DNA of 48,742 nucleotides from the NCBI GenBank assembly GCA_027364875.1, contig DAHXON010000006.1, positions 1-48,742 of the forward strand. The letters run 5' to 3'. Below the pieces are notes generated by a model. The model had not been told where the DNA came from. It worked only from the letters and a program-made list of their open reading frames with translations, and made no database searches. The position numbers and the translations under genes were made by a program. This document shows positions 26,931-36,061 of the stretch, piece by piece (within the stretch, counting starts at the first letter, position 1; each line of letters begins with the position of its first letter). The DNA comes from Chloroflexota bacterium. Its GTDB lineage: Bacteria; Chloroflexota; Limnocylindria; Limnocylindrales; CSP1-4.

Positions 26931-27692
26931 TCACGATGGCACCGCCAGAGGCCACTTCGAACCTGCTGAGAAACCTCCATCGACATAGAGAATCTGGCCC
27001 GTCAAGAAGTCGCTCGCCGCGCTCGCAAGGAATATGGCCGTGCCCACCAGATCGGCAGGCAGCCCGAGCCGCGCGGCGGGCGTGTGGTCTTCGACCCAGC
27101 TGCGAAGATCTGCGTTCTCCCAGAGGGACGCGTTGAACTCGGTTCTAATCATCCCCGGAGCGATCGCGTTCACCTGGACGTTGTGTGCCCCCCACTCGAC
27201 TGCCAATGCGCGTGTCAGCGAGCCGATCGCGCCTTTGCTGGTCCCGTACGCGCTTACTCCCGCCAGGGATTCATGCGTGTGGAGACTGGCGATATTGATG
27301 ACCTTGCCGCGATGCTGGCCGATCATTGCCCGGCCGCACTCGCGGGCCATCAGGTAGCTGCCTCGGACGTTTATCGAGATGATCTTGTCCAGCTCGTCGG
27401 CCGGGAAGGTCTCGGCGGCGTGCCTGAAGTTGACGCCGGCCACATTGAACAGTGCGTCGATGCGGCCGTATTCGTCGAGGACGCTCTGAACGCACGTCAC
27501 GACGTCTGCTTCATTGGCGACGTCGCAGACACGATGCGCCATACCGGTTTCGGCGAGCGCGGCTTTGCTTCGCGCGGACACCACCACTTGCGCGCCGGCG
27601 TCACGGCAGGCTTCCGCGATCGCCCGCCCGATTCCTCGCGAGCCCCCGCTGACGAGAACGACATTTCCCTCGACAGAGAAGCGGTCGCTCAT
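26931..27692 (-). CDS. SDR-family dehydrogenase
   Basis: This 253-residue classical short-chain dehydrogenase has the glycine motif SGGSRGIGRAIA, NVAGV, the catalytic serine S136 in NIASLHTHES and Y149/K153 in YGTSKGA, and ends with GQILYVDGGFSAG. An arginine after the second strand (VSARSK) and serine/arginine in the glycine loop allow NADP(H). Close relatives by motif include gluconate 5-dehydrogenases and 2-deoxy-sugar dehydrogenases, but the substrate is open. Its start overlaps the stop of the MDR gene by 4 bp (ATGA). Confidence 0.87.
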   Translation of the reverse strand: MSDRFSVEGNVVLVSGGSRGIGRAIAEACRDAGAQVVVSARSKAALAETGMAHRVCDVANEADVVTCVQSVLDEYGRIDALFNVAGVNFRHAAETFPADELDKIISINVRGSYLMARECGRAMIGQHRGKVINIASLHTHESLAGVSAYGTSKGAIGSLTRALAVEWGAHNVQVNAIAPGMIRTEFNASLWENADLRSWVEDHTPAARLGLPADLVGTAIFLASAASDFLTGQILYVDGGFSAGSKWPLAVPS

Positions 27693-28738
27693 GGTTCGAT
27701 CACGGCCTTGATGGGGTGCTCGGTGTGGTTGAGCATTCCTTCGATGAGGCCTGGGGCCTGGTCGAGCTTCACGCGGTGCGTGACGATCTCCTTGACCCGC
27801 ACGCGGTTAGTCGCCACGAGAGCGATGGCAGTGTCGATGTCGGCTTCGTACAGGCGGCTCATGGCGATCCTCAGGTCTTTCACGAAGGCCGCCCGGATGT
27901 CGGCGGCAGTGCCCGCGGCAGGAACCCCGTACACCACCACGGCGCCGCCTCGGACACACGCTTCCATCGCCGCCTTGACGGTCTGGGAGCTGCCGACGCC
28001 ATCGACGACGAGGTCGAACTGCTCCTCCATGAAAGGCGAGGCGTAGCCACCCTCCACGTTCACCGCCTCGTCTGCTCCCAGGGCCAGGGCCAGGTTCAGC
28101 CGTTCTGGGACGACGTCGGCGACGACCACTCGGGCAGCGTCAATGGACCGCGCTACCTGGACGGCAAGCAGGCCGATGCTCCCCGACCCGAGGAGCAGGA
28201 CATTGGGCCTGGCTGGAAGCGGAAGCCGGCTCAAAGCGCGAGCGGCTACGGCGGTCGGCTCGACGAGCGCGCCAGACACGAAGTCCATCCCGTCGGGCAT
28301 CTGCCGGAGCATGTAGTCCTCGACCACCACCTCGTCGGCGTAGGCTCCATCGCGCGAGACGACCCCGAGCACCTCGGTCGACGGGCAGTGGTGGACCTCA
28401 CCCCGTTGCGCACGCGGGTCCTCCCGATCTACCAGGATCGGGTGGACGATCACCCTCTGGCCCACCTTCCAGCTGGCCTTCGGCCCGGCCTCGACCACTT
28501 GGCCGCTGGCCTCGTGCCCCGGGACAATGGGGAACCTGGTGAAAGGAAGGGCACCTGAGATGCTCGTGAGATCGGACCCGCAGACCCCGACGGCCTTCAC
28601 GCTGACTCGAACCTGGTTCGGCTGCAGGCCAGGTCTGGGTAGGTTGACCAGTCTCAAGTGCTTGGGTGCCTGGAGTTGAAGCGCTCTTGTTGTCGCAGGA
28701 CGATCGACCGCCGCGATCCGCGTTGTACTAGAGGACAC
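27689..28738 (-). CDS. MDR-family alcohol/sugar dehydrogenase lacking structural-zinc cysteines
   Basis: This 349-residue medium-chain dehydrogenase has the catalytic zinc ligands in GVCGSD and PGHEASG and an NAD-binding GSGSIGLLAVQVA motif. The lobe that normally carries four cysteines for structural zinc reads VDREDPRAQRGEVHHC, with only one cysteine, so structural zinc is probably absent, as in some sorbitol/threonine dehydrogenase relatives. The reaction is likely oxidation of a hydroxyl on a sugar or sugar acid. A GTG at 28738 with a strong AAGGAGG site 10 bases upstream gives the start VSSSTTRIAA. An ATG 14 codons further upstream lacks such a site. Confidence 0.86.
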   Translation of the reverse strand: MSSSTTRIAAVDRPATTRALQLQAPKHLRLVNLPRPGLQPNQVRVSVKAVGVCGSDLTSISGALPFTRFPIVPGHEASGQVVEAGPKASWKVGQRVIVHPILVDREDPRAQRGEVHHCPSTEVLGVVSRDGAYADEVVVEDYMLRQMPDGMDFVSGALVEPTAVAARALSRLPLPARPNVLLLGSGSIGLLAVQVARSIDAARVVVADVVPERLNLALALGADEAVNVEGGYASPFMEEQFDLVVDGVGSSQTVKAAMEACVRGGAVVVYGVPAAGTAADIRAAFVKDLRIAMSRLYEADIDTAIALVATNRVRVKEIVTHRVKLDQAPGLIEGMLNHTEHPIKAVIEP

Positions 28739-28790
28739 GGTTGCTAGTTCCTCCTTGGTCGGGTAGCGAGCACGCAACACCGACTGCCCG

Positions 28791-29489
28791 CTAGAAATAG
28801 ACCGAGTTGAGAGCGGCCTTGTCGCTGAGGTCGATGTCCACGGCGACGCCGTCGCGCAGCAAGACGAGGCGATCGCAGAGCTTCGAGAGGATCGTCACGT
28901 TCTGGTCGACCCAGAGAACGGAGGTTCCGAGCTCCCGGCAGCTATCGATGCTTACCTTCGTGATCGAGACGACCGCCGTGGGCGACAGCCCAAGGCTGAG
29001 CTCGTCGAAGAGGATGATTCGGGGCGTCCCGATCAACCCACGGGCAACCGCGACGAGCTGTTGCTGTCCCCCGCTGAGCAACCCCGCCTTGCGGTGGAGC
29101 ATCGGCTCGATGGCCGGCAGCATGGCGACGATGCGAGCCCGCGACGATTCGTAGTCGCGCACCCCGGCGCCGATTGCTCCGATCTTCAGATTCTCGTCGA
29201 CCGTGAGGTTGGCGAACAGCCGTCTGCCCTCGGGTACGTGCACTATTCCCTGCGAGACGGAGCGAACCGGGTCATGCTTGAGCGGGATTCCCTCGAAGGA
29301 GAGAGTCTGGGCCGAGCGGTTGACCACTCCGGAGATGGCGCGCAGCAGCGTCGTCTTGCCCGCGCCGTTTGGCCCGGCAACTCCCACGATCTCCCCAGGC
29401 GCCACGGTCAGGTTTAGACCGTGCAGCACGGTTGCCTTCCCGTAGCCGGCGTACAGTCCCTCGATCTGAAGCCCAACGGATCCTGCCAT
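28791..29489 (-). CDS. livF: Branched-chain-type ABC transporter ATPase (LivF-like)
   Basis: This 232-residue ATP-binding subunit of a HAAT-family importer has Walker A GPNGAGKTTL, the signature LSGGQQQLVAVARGL and Walker B IILFDELSLGLSP, followed by a switch-region VLWVDQN where many ABC proteins have a histidine. LivF proteins often have glutamine there, so this is normal. The start codon overlaps the stop of the LivMG fusion (ATGA). It pairs with the ATPase half of that fusion. HAAT systems import branched-chain amino acids, amides, urea or carboxylates. The downstream genes suggest a sugar acid or other carboxylate here. Confidence 0.92.
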   Translation of the reverse strand: MAGSVGLQIEGLYAGYGKATVLHGLNLTVAPGEIVGVAGPNGAGKTTLLRAISGVVNRSAQTLSFEGIPLKHDPVRSVSQGIVHVPEGRRLFANLTVDENLKIGAIGAGVRDYESSRARIVAMLPAIEPMLHRKAGLLSGGQQQLVAVARGLIGTPRIILFDELSLGLSPTAVVSITKVSIDSCRELGTSVLWVDQNVTILSKLCDRLVLLRDGVAVDIDLSDKAALNSVYF

Positions 29490-31396
29490 CAACCCACCCC
29501 CAGCGCGAGCGTGTTCATTGCCGAACTGTTTGAGGCGAGTGCGTCGGGCTCGGCCTCGACACCCACGAATGTCTGAGCGATGACCGGGCGGGCAAGGACT
29601 TCAGCCGGCTCCCCGTTGCCGATGACCTTCCCGTAGTCGAGCACGGTCATCTCGTCGGCGATGTCGAGAATGAACCCGATGTGATGGGAGATGACCATCA
29701 TCGTGAGCCCGAAGCGCTCGTGAACGTCCTTCAGGACTCGGGCGAGAGCATCCGTCTCGGCGGCGGAAAGCCCCGCGGTAGGCTCGTCGAGCAACAGGAC
29801 TTGCCCTCGCCCTACCAGTCCTCGCGCGAGCTCGACCCGCTTCTGCTCGCTCAGGTCGAGGCCCCGACCCATCAGACTGCGCCGTGACCGTGGGACGCCC
29901 ACGGCGTCGAGAGCCCAGTTCGCCTGGGCCTCCAGCGCTCGCTCTCGCCGACCGGTGGCGACGCGACCAAGCAGGTCGACCCAGAACGAGCTTCGCTCGT
30001 CGGCGTCGAGGCCGAGCTTGACGTTATCGAGCACGTCCAGGTCCGGCACGATGGCCGGCGTCTGGAAGGTTCGAATCACCCCACGCTTGCGGATCGCATG
30101 TGCCGCGAGTCCCTTGGTGCTGGCGCCGTCAAGCCGGATGTCACCCTTGGTCGCCGAGTACAGCCCGGATACGGCGTTGAGCAGCGTGGTCTTGCCGGCG
30201 CCGTTCGGGCCGATAATCGCGTGGATGCTCCCCCGCTGGACCTTGATCGAGACCTCGTCGAGGGCGACGAAGTCGCCGAACTGGACATGCAGGTCGTCGA
30301 TCTCGAGCGTCGGGCGATCCCCGGCTTCGGCCGCGCGGAAGACCTCTCTCCCGCTCGGGGCCGCCGAGACGGCGGCGGGCTCAGCTTCCGGGTCCGACGC
30401 CGCCGAGTCGATCGCCGACTTCGGTTGCGGTACGAGTCGGTGCACCCAGCCCGTGATCTTGGTCCAGGCTTTCTGTGCGAGACCGTAGAACCCCTCAGGA
30501 AGGAGGATCAGGAAGATGAGCAGCATCGCCGCGAAGATGACCGCCGAAATGCGGCCTTCGCGCAGGAAGTATCCAGGGACGACGGTTAGGAGGATCGCGC
30601 CGAGGATTGGCCCGCCGATCGTGCCGGAGCCACCGACGACCATCATCGCGAATATGTTGATCGATTGATTGCTCGTGAAGCCGTCAGGCGACAGGTAGCC
30701 GACGACACCCGAATAGAGGACGCCCGCGATCGCGCCGAGGAGGCTGCAATAGACGAACGCGAATAGCTTGACCCGCTTGACCTTCACGCCTGAAGCCGCC
30801 GCAACCGCTTCGTTGCTCTTGAGCAGCCTGAGTGCGCGCCCGGTCTGAGACGCCGTCACGTTGGACGTGACGATCACTGACAGCATGAGAACGGCGCCGG
30901 AGACGACCATGAGCAGGCGCGGGTCCGATCCGACCACCTCGAAAGCCGGCACGAGCATGCCGTTCGCACCGCCAAAGAAGTCCGCGAGGCTGTCTCCCAT
31001 CAGGATCGTGTAGACCACGTACCCGAAAAAGAGCGTCGAGACAGCTAGACCGAATATCCGTAATCGCAGAACAATGCTTCCCAGGATCATCGATATGATC
31101 GCCACGACGACGAGGCCCAGAATGGTCGCGACTACGAGAGGTAGCGCGAGTTGAACTCGCATCGCGGTCACGAGATAGGCGCCCATCGCAACGAATGCCG
31201 CCTGTCCGAATGAAGCCTGGCCCGAGTAGCCGACCAGGAGGTCGAGCCCGACCGCAGCCACCGCCCATGCGGAAGCCGCTACAAGCGTGTACTGCATTGA
31301 AGTGTCAAGCGGGAGCGTGCTGCCGGCGACGGTCAATCCACCGGCAATGACAAGACTCGCCTTTACGGTCTTGCTCTTGGCGTCACCGGCGATCAC
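29489..31396 (-). CDS. LivM-LivG fusion: ABC permease joined to ATPase
   Basis: This 635-residue protein contains two subunits that are usually separate. Residues about 14-310 form the LivM-type permease with eight to ten hydrophobic segments and the family motif LVGYSGQASFGQAAFVAMGAY at its start. A Pro/Ala-rich linker (about 322-360) joins it to a LivG-type ATPase with Walker A GPNGAGKTT (396-404), the signature LDLSEQKRVELAR, Walker B VLLLDEPTAGL (533-543) and histidines H571/H572 at the H-loop. The fusion fixes the permease to ATPase ratio. Such fusions occur in several high-GC lineages. The start is a GTG at 31396 preceded by GAGGCAGC. Confidence 0.9.
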   Translation of the reverse strand: MIAGDAKSKTVKASLVIAGGLTVAGSTLPLDTSMQYTLVAASAWAVAAVGLDLLVGYSGQASFGQAAFVAMGAYLVTAMRVQLALPLVVATILGLVVVAIISMILGSIVLRLRIFGLAVSTLFFGYVVYTILMGDSLADFFGGANGMLVPAFEVVGSDPRLLMVVSGAVLMLSVIVTSNVTASQTGRALRLLKSNEAVAAASGVKVKRVKLFAFVYCSLLGAIAGVLYSGVVGYLSPDGFTSNQSINIFAMMVVGGSGTIGGPILGAILLTVVPGYFLREGRISAVIFAAMLLIFLILLPEGFYGLAQKAWTKITGWVHRLVPQPKSAIDSAASDPEAEPAAVSAAPSGREVFRAAEAGDRPTLEIDDLHVQFGDFVALDEVSIKVQRGSIHAIIGPNGAGKTTLLNAVSGLYSATKGDIRLDGASTKGLAAHAIRKRGVIRTFQTPAIVPDLDVLDNVKLGLDADERSSFWVDLLGRVATGRRERALEAQANWALDAVGVPRSRRSLMGRGLDLSEQKRVELARGLVGRGQVLLLDEPTAGLSAAETDALARVLKDVHERFGLTMMVISHHIGFILDIADEMTVLDYGKVIGNGEPAEVLARPVIAQTFVGVEAEPDALASNSSAMNTLALGVG

Positions 31397-31421
31397 GATG
31401 CTGCCTCATTTCGCTCGCGGT

Positions 31422-32294
31422 TCACAGCCGCGCCGCCTCTGGCTTGCCGAGGAGCCCCTGCGGGCGCAGCAGCATCCCGCCCAGCATCAGCGCGAACACA
31501 ACGACTACGGAAAGCTCGAAATTGAAGGAAACGATCGTCACGTTGGAGATGACCCCGACGATCACGCATCCGAGCAGCGCTCCAGGCAGGCTGGTGAGTC
31601 CGCCGAGCACAATCCCGGTAAATACGAACATCATGTAGGAATCCATCATTGAGGGGAACAAGAAGGCGGTCGGTGCGATCAGGACGGCCACGACCGCGCC
31701 CAGTACGCAGCTGATGGCCCAAGTCGTCGCACCGAGGCGCGACGACTTGAGCCCCAGCAACCGCGCCGTGTCCGCCTGCTCGGCCATTGCCCGTAGGCTG
31801 AGACCGACCCGGCTGTACTTGAAGAACGCCCAAAGCAGGATGGCGATTACCGTGCTGACGGCAGCGACCAGAAGGTTCTGCCCCGGCAACACCACGCCGG
31901 CGATGGTGACGCCTCCGCCTTCGACCACGGCCGGAAACCGGTATGGAGAGCTCGGCCACTGGGCATCCATCATTGCCAGCACGAGCATCGAGAGACCCAG
32001 CGTCCTGACCGTCTGATTTAGATTCCCGGCGTCCTGGCTCGGCCGCATCACGACGAAGTAGACGATGACGCCGACCACGGCCGAGAGGGCGAGTGACAGG
32101 ACGATCGCGAGGTACAGGGGAAGGGCCAGGTCGCGGATCACCGCGAAGCCGATGAAGGCTCCGAGCGTCCCCAAGGTCCCTTGGGCGAAGTTGCAGACGC
32201 CCGTCGATTTGTACAGCATCACGATGGCCAGACCGATGAGACCGTATAGCAGTCCCAATGCGACCCCGCTCACCGCGGCGGACAGTACCAACAT
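31422..32294 (-). CDS. livH: Branched-chain-type ABC transporter permease (LivH-like)
   Basis: This 290-residue inner-membrane permease starts VSGVALGLLYGLIGLAIVM and has about eight hydrophobic segments. The GLSLRAMAEQADTARLLGL stretch is the cytoplasmic coupling loop of LivH proteins. It partners with the permease half of the LivMG fusion to form the channel of the importer. The gene follows the solute-binding lipoprotein by 33 bases and precedes the fusion by 25, all on the minus strand. Confidence 0.92.
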   Translation of the reverse strand: MLVLSAAVSGVALGLLYGLIGLAIVMLYKSTGVCNFAQGTLGTLGAFIGFAVIRDLALPLYLAIVLSLALSAVVGVIVYFVVMRPSQDAGNLNQTVRTLGLSMLVLAMMDAQWPSSPYRFPAVVEGGGVTIAGVVLPGQNLLVAAVSTVIAILLWAFFKYSRVGLSLRAMAEQADTARLLGLKSSRLGATTWAISCVLGAVVAVLIAPTAFLFPSMMDSYMMFVFTGIVLGGLTSLPGALLGCVIVGVISNVTIVSFNFELSVVVVFALMLGGMLLRPQGLLGKPEAARL

Positions 32295-32327
32295 CGTTCG
32301 AGGCCCTTTCCCCTACCTACCGACGAC

Positions 32328-33638
32328 TTACAGCTTCGAGCAGGCCTGATCCGCCTTGTCGCCGTACGGGCAGGCCGAGACGGCCTGGAACGCACGAGCC
32401 GAGGTCGGGGTGAGGATGTACAGGGTGGTGACCCCGATGTGGTTGGTGGACGAGAAGCTCAGGGGAGCCATTACGCCGGGGGCCGCGTCCTTGTTAGTCC
32501 AGCTTTCGAACGTCTTGAAGAGGTTCGCGCGGGTGAGTGGCGAGGTCTCCGACATCGCCGTCGTCAGGACCTGGCCGTTGGCGCAGCCGAAGACGGCAGT
32601 GGAGTCGTTGATCATCTGGGTCCCGGCGAGGAGCTTGCCGCACTCGGTGGTGGGATCCAGCGGGAGCTTGATCGGATAGGCGAACCGCAACTTGGCGGCC
32701 GCCGACGGATCGAACGCGGTGAGGAACGCGCCGGCGACGGATGCGCTCGTTCCGACGATCGAATTGGTGGGGAGGGCATTCTGAGCAACGAGCGCGTTGA
32801 TGAACTTCGCGGTGTCGCTGCCGCCCATACTGATGACGAGGTAGTCAGGCTTTGCCGCCTTGACCTGAAGAGCAATCGGTGTGTAGTCCGCGGTGCCGAG
32901 CGGGGTGACCGCGGAGTTGATGAAGGTCCCGCCCAGGCTCGTCGTGACGCTCTTCGAATTGTCGATGATCGACTGGTACTGACCGAGCGGGTTCACAACT
33001 GTGAAGACGCTGCCCTTGCCGGTCTCGCCGAAGGCCGACCGAATGAGCGTGGCGACCTGGTCTTCATAAAGCGGGATGATCTGAAAGATGCCGGGGGAGG
33101 GCGGCTTGACCACTTCGGCGACGCCGTTCGTGGGGAAGAAGAGGCCGAGGCCACTCTGGCTCAGCTGCTTGTAGGTCGCAGCTGCGGTAGCCGAGCCGCA
33201 CGACCCGACGAAGACGAAGGTACCGTCCTGGAAGGTGCGGATGTTGGCGATGGCGCGAGCGGGATCGTACCCGTCGTCGAGCACCTTGAAGCTAATCTGC
33301 CGGCCTGCCACACCACCGGTCTGGTTCATGTGGTTGAACCAGAGGGCCTCACCGTCCGTGATAGGCGTGCAGCTTGCCGCGCCGGCGCCTGATAGCGTGT
33401 TGGAGGCGCCGAGGTTGATGCTGGTTGCGGTGATGCCCTTGTCCGTGGCCCCGCCGTTGCCCTCTGGGCTGGGGGCGGTTGTCTGCCCGGCGACCGTTGG
33501 GCCGGCCGTCGGTGTGGGGCTGCTGGTCGAGCTGCTGCAGCCGGCGACCACGAGGGCGATCACCGCCAGGGCACCTGTCGCGGCGTTCCACCAAGGTTGA
33601 CGCGTGACGAACGAGCCTTCGGAACGACTCCTGACCAT
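32328..33638 (-). CDS. Substrate-binding lipoprotein of HAAT-type importer (LivK-like)
   Basis: This 436-residue extracellular receptor has a signal sequence ending in the lipobox VVAGC (C34) and a Ser/Thr/Pro linker, then a type 1 periplasmic-binding domain starting INLGASNTLSG. The long ligand domain (FKVLDDGYDPARAIANIRTF, VFVGSCGSATAAATYK) is typical of Leu/Ile/Val-binding relatives. The ligand cannot be read from the sequence. It is the first gene of the Liv operon, about 170 bases from promoter copy A. The ATG at 33638 with AAGGGAGAA decides the start; the frame upstream lacks signal-peptide character. Confidence 0.9.
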   Translation of the reverse strand: MVRSRSEGSFVTRQPWWNAATGALAVIALVVAGCSSSTSSPTPTAGPTVAGQTTAPSPEGNGGATDKGITATSINLGASNTLSGAGAASCTPITDGEALWFNHMNQTGGVAGRQISFKVLDDGYDPARAIANIRTFQDGTFVFVGSCGSATAAATYKQLSQSGLGLFFPTNGVAEVVKPPSPGIFQIIPLYEDQVATLIRSAFGETGKGSVFTVVNPLGQYQSIIDNSKSVTTSLGGTFINSAVTPLGTADYTPIALQVKAAKPDYLVISMGGSDTAKFINALVAQNALPTNSIVGTSASVAGAFLTAFDPSAAAKLRFAYPIKLPLDPTTECGKLLAGTQMINDSTAVFGCANGQVLTTAMSETSPLTRANLFKTFESWTNKDAAPGVMAPLSFSSTNHIGVTTLYILTPTSARAFQAVSACPYGDKADQACSKL

Positions 33639-33809
33639 TGAGGATTTCTCCCTTGCACGAGAACGACCGTCGCTGGAGCTGCGGAAACGCGCTCCGTGAT
33701 ACCTGGGCCGCGCCCACCTCTGTCGCACCCCGTCTGTCGCGGCATTGATCCGCTCAGTCACGAAGATACGCGCTTCCTTCCATCCGTGGGCTGCGCCCGG
33801 GTGGCAGCA

Positions 33810-33851
33810 ACATTAGGCACAGATATTCGTTACGTCAAGTGATTTTCGAAA
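33810..33851 (-). promoter_or_regulatory. Promoter with TTCGAA-type operator, copy A (Liv operon)
   Basis: On the minus strand the -35 box TTGACG (33833-33838) and the -10 box TAATGT (33810-33815) are 17 bases apart. Around the -35 box lie inverted arms TTTCGAA (33845-33851) and AACGAAT (33825-33831, imperfect). Copies B and C share the same core. The arrangement would let a bound repressor block RNA polymerase. The GntR/FCD gene starts 38 bases to the right on the other strand and may be autoregulated from this site. Confidence 0.72.
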
Positions 33852-33888
33852 CCTTGCCACCATTGCGGTATTGTGGTAGCGTCGTCGC

Positions 33889-34584
33889 GTGAAGAGCGGA
33901 CCGGCGAAAAAGACCATGGCTGTCGATGTCCGGGATCGAATTCGATCGGACATCATGGCGGCGCGTCTGCGTCCGGGCCAGCGGTTGATGTTCGCCGACT
34001 TGAGTGAGCGGTACGGGGCGAGCGTCGGCGTGACCCGAGAGGCCTTAACGTGGCTCACCAGCCAGGGACTCGTCGAGGCGAATGCCCACCAGGGCTACGT
34101 CGTTACTCCGCTGTCGATCCCCGTGCTCAACGAGCTCACAGAGGCCCGAATCCTGATCGAGCCACTCGTGCTCCGGGCGTCGTTCGAGGCAGGCGACACC
34201 GAGTGGGAAGGGGCCGTGGTCTCTGCTCATCACGTGCTCTCGCGCACTCCGCCGCCTGACAACGACGAACAGCTCGATGGAGACGCGCTGGATCGCTGGG
34301 CGGAGACGCACTCGGCCTTCCACGAGGTGCTCGTTTCGGCATGTCCCAACAAGAGGCTCCTCAGGATCGTGCGGCAGCTCGCCGAGGAGGCCACGATGTA
34401 CCGCCGGTGGTCCGTGTCCCTCGTGCACTACAACCCCGGGTCGACGGATGAGCACGGCGCTCTCCTGGAGGCAGCCCTGACCGGCGATTGGGAGCGCGGC
34501 GGGGAAGTGCTTCGCACCCACTACAGGCACACCCAGGAGAACCTCAGCAAGTACGTGGCGGAACACCCCGAAGCGCACGACTGA
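33889..34584 (+). CDS. GntR-family regulator, FCD subfamily
   Basis: This 231-residue regulator has a winged helix at residues about 10-70 (ADLSERYGASVGVTREALTWL) and a helical FCD ligand domain. The FCD metal-site histidines are visible in HSAFHEV, DEHGALLEA and LRTHYRHTQ. FCD regulators bind sugar acids, carboxylates or acyl compounds and usually repress nearby catabolic genes until the ligand appears. It is divergent from the Liv operon, next to operator copy A. Two more copies of that operator lie before the thiolase operon and the FAH gene, so I infer it controls all three. The start is GTG at 33889, with ATG at 33916 as the alternative. Confidence 0.9.
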   Translation: MKSGPAKKTMAVDVRDRIRSDIMAARLRPGQRLMFADLSERYGASVGVTREALTWLTSQGLVEANAHQGYVVTPLSIPVLNELTEARILIEPLVLRASFEAGDTEWEGAVVSAHHVLSRTPPPDNDEQLDGDALDRWAETHSAFHEVLVSACPNKRLLRIVRQLAEEATMYRRWSVSLVHYNPGSTDEHGALLEAALTGDWERGGEVLRTHYRHTQENLSKYVAEHPEAHD

Positions 34585-34734
34585 CTCCCTCGGCCGGCCG
34601 GTCCCGCCGACGCCATCGGCTCCTTTGCGGCTCCGCGCGACCAGCGGACCGTTTGTCGCGCGGCGTCTTCCGATCCGGCAAACCACCACGACGACTTACC
34701 AGCGCGCAGGCAAGAGTCCGACAAGGAGAAGCAG

Positions 34735-35577
34735 ATGGCGGAAGTTCCGTTCCGAGTTGTCGCTAGCGGCATCGGCTTCACCGAAGGGCCGCTCTGGCTT
34801 CCCGGAGGGGATCTGCTCGTGGTGAGCATGTCGCGCGGTCTCGTCTACTCGCTCCGGCTCGATGACACGGCGAAGATCATCACCTTCGAGACGGGCGGGG
34901 GGCCCAACGGACTCGCGGTGGACAAAGACGGCACGGTAGTCGTCGCTCAGAACGGCGGCGCGTTGTTCGCCGGCCGATCGAAACGGCCGGTGCGACCGGG
35001 CATTCAGCTCATCAGAAGCGGCGAGGTGGTCGACGAGGTGGTGACAGGCTGCCTCGCGCCGAACGACCTCGCTTTCGCACCGGACGGCACCCTCTGGTTC
35101 ACGGACCCGGGCAACTCGACAGATCCCTCGTTTGCACCGAGGGTCAGCCGCTACGACTTCGCCACGGGACGGATGGACACGGTAGTCACGGAAGCGAAGT
35201 TCCCCAACGGGCTGGCCTTCGGGTCGGACGGCGATCTGTACCTCGCGGACTCGACCACGGACGAGATACTCCGCTTCTCCGTGGGCCCGGACGGCGCCTC
35301 AAGACGCAGCGTCTACTGCATCGTCCCCGATGGTGGCAATCCGGACGGCATCGCGTTCGACGCCAACGGCTCCCTGTACGTCGCGGCATTCGAGACTGAC
35401 GAAGTGGTCGTTTTCGACCGCGGTGGCGCGCTGTCGCGCCGAATCCACATGGGCGATAGGTCCCGGCCGACGAACCTATGCTTCGCCGGCGATGACCTCA
35501 GCACGCTGGTCGTCACCCTGGCCAGCGGCGGCCGCGTCGTCGCCCTCGACGAGTCCTTCGAGGGCGCCCTGCCCTGA
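34735..35577 (+). CDS. SMP-30/gluconolactonase-family lactonase
   Basis: This 280-residue six-bladed propeller hydrolase starts in FTEGPLWLPGGDLLVV with the family's metal-binding glutamate in the EGP motif. Repeated blades read GPNGLAVDKDGTVVVAQ, LAPNDLAFAPDGTLWFTDP and FPNGLAFGSDGDLYLADS, with the conserved asparagine (PNG, PND) and aspartate residues of the calcium or zinc site. The likely role is hydrolysis of a sugar-acid lactone formed by one of the dehydrogenases of this cluster. It follows the GntR gene by 150 bases and has a strong AAGGAGA site before the ATG. Confidence 0.9.
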   Translation: MAEVPFRVVASGIGFTEGPLWLPGGDLLVVSMSRGLVYSLRLDDTAKIITFETGGGPNGLAVDKDGTVVVAQNGGALFAGRSKRPVRPGIQLIRSGEVVDEVVTGCLAPNDLAFAPDGTLWFTDPGNSTDPSFAPRVSRYDFATGRMDTVVTEAKFPNGLAFGSDGDLYLADSTTDEILRFSVGPDGASRRSVYCIVPDGGNPDGIAFDANGSLYVAAFETDEVVVFDRGGALSRRIHMGDRSRPTNLCFAGDDLSTLVVTLASGGRVVALDESFEGALP

Positions 35578-35662
35578 GGTCGGTGGGGAGGCGGGATGCG
35601 GCCGTCCGCCCGAACCCCTGCCCGCCGCCCGGTCTCGACCTGGGTGCCTGCGGCGTGCTCTG

Positions 35663-36061
35663 CTAGCCGCGAGCCAGAACCGCGGAGCCGGTGAGCACTC
35701 GCCCACCATCCTCACGGTCGAGCCAGATGTCGAGAGAAACCGTCTCCTCGTCGACCGCCGTGACGAGCCCGGAGACCACTACCCTGTCGCCGGCGACCAG
35801 ACTCCCCTGGAATCGGCAGGCGAATCGTTTCAACTGGGCGGGCGAGTCGACGATCCGAAGAAGCGCGTTGATCGGGTAGGCCATGTTGATCGTGCCCTGG
35901 TTGATGGGCCGATCGCCGAGCCCGAGGGCCTGGACGGCGGCCGGGTCGTAGTGCATCGGATTCGGGTCTCGCATGATCAGCGAGAGGATCTTCATGCTCG
36001 GTCCGTCGACGGTGAACGCTAGCGATGGCAAGGTGCTGCCCGGGCCAAGGTCACGCAGCAT
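35663..36061 (-). CDS. MaoC-like hotdog dehydratase/hydratase
   Basis: This single-hotdog protein of 132 residues has the hydratase 2 motif in MRDPNPMHYDPAAVQALGL, where the aspartate and histidine are the catalytic pair of (R)-specific enoyl-CoA hydratases. PINQGTINMAY follows as in MaoC proteins. It overlaps the next upstream hotdog gene by 11 bp, and the two probably form a heteromeric hydratase with one catalytic and one substrate-shaping subunit, as in steroid side-chain and other acyl-CoA hydratases. It is the last gene of the thiolase operon. Confidence 0.85.
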   Translation of the reverse strand: MLRDLGPGSTLPSLAFTVDGPSMKILSLIMRDPNPMHYDPAAVQALGLGDRPINQGTINMAYPINALLRIVDSPAQLKRFACRFQGSLVAGDRVVVSGLVTAVDEETVSLDIWLDREDGGRVLTGSAVLARG

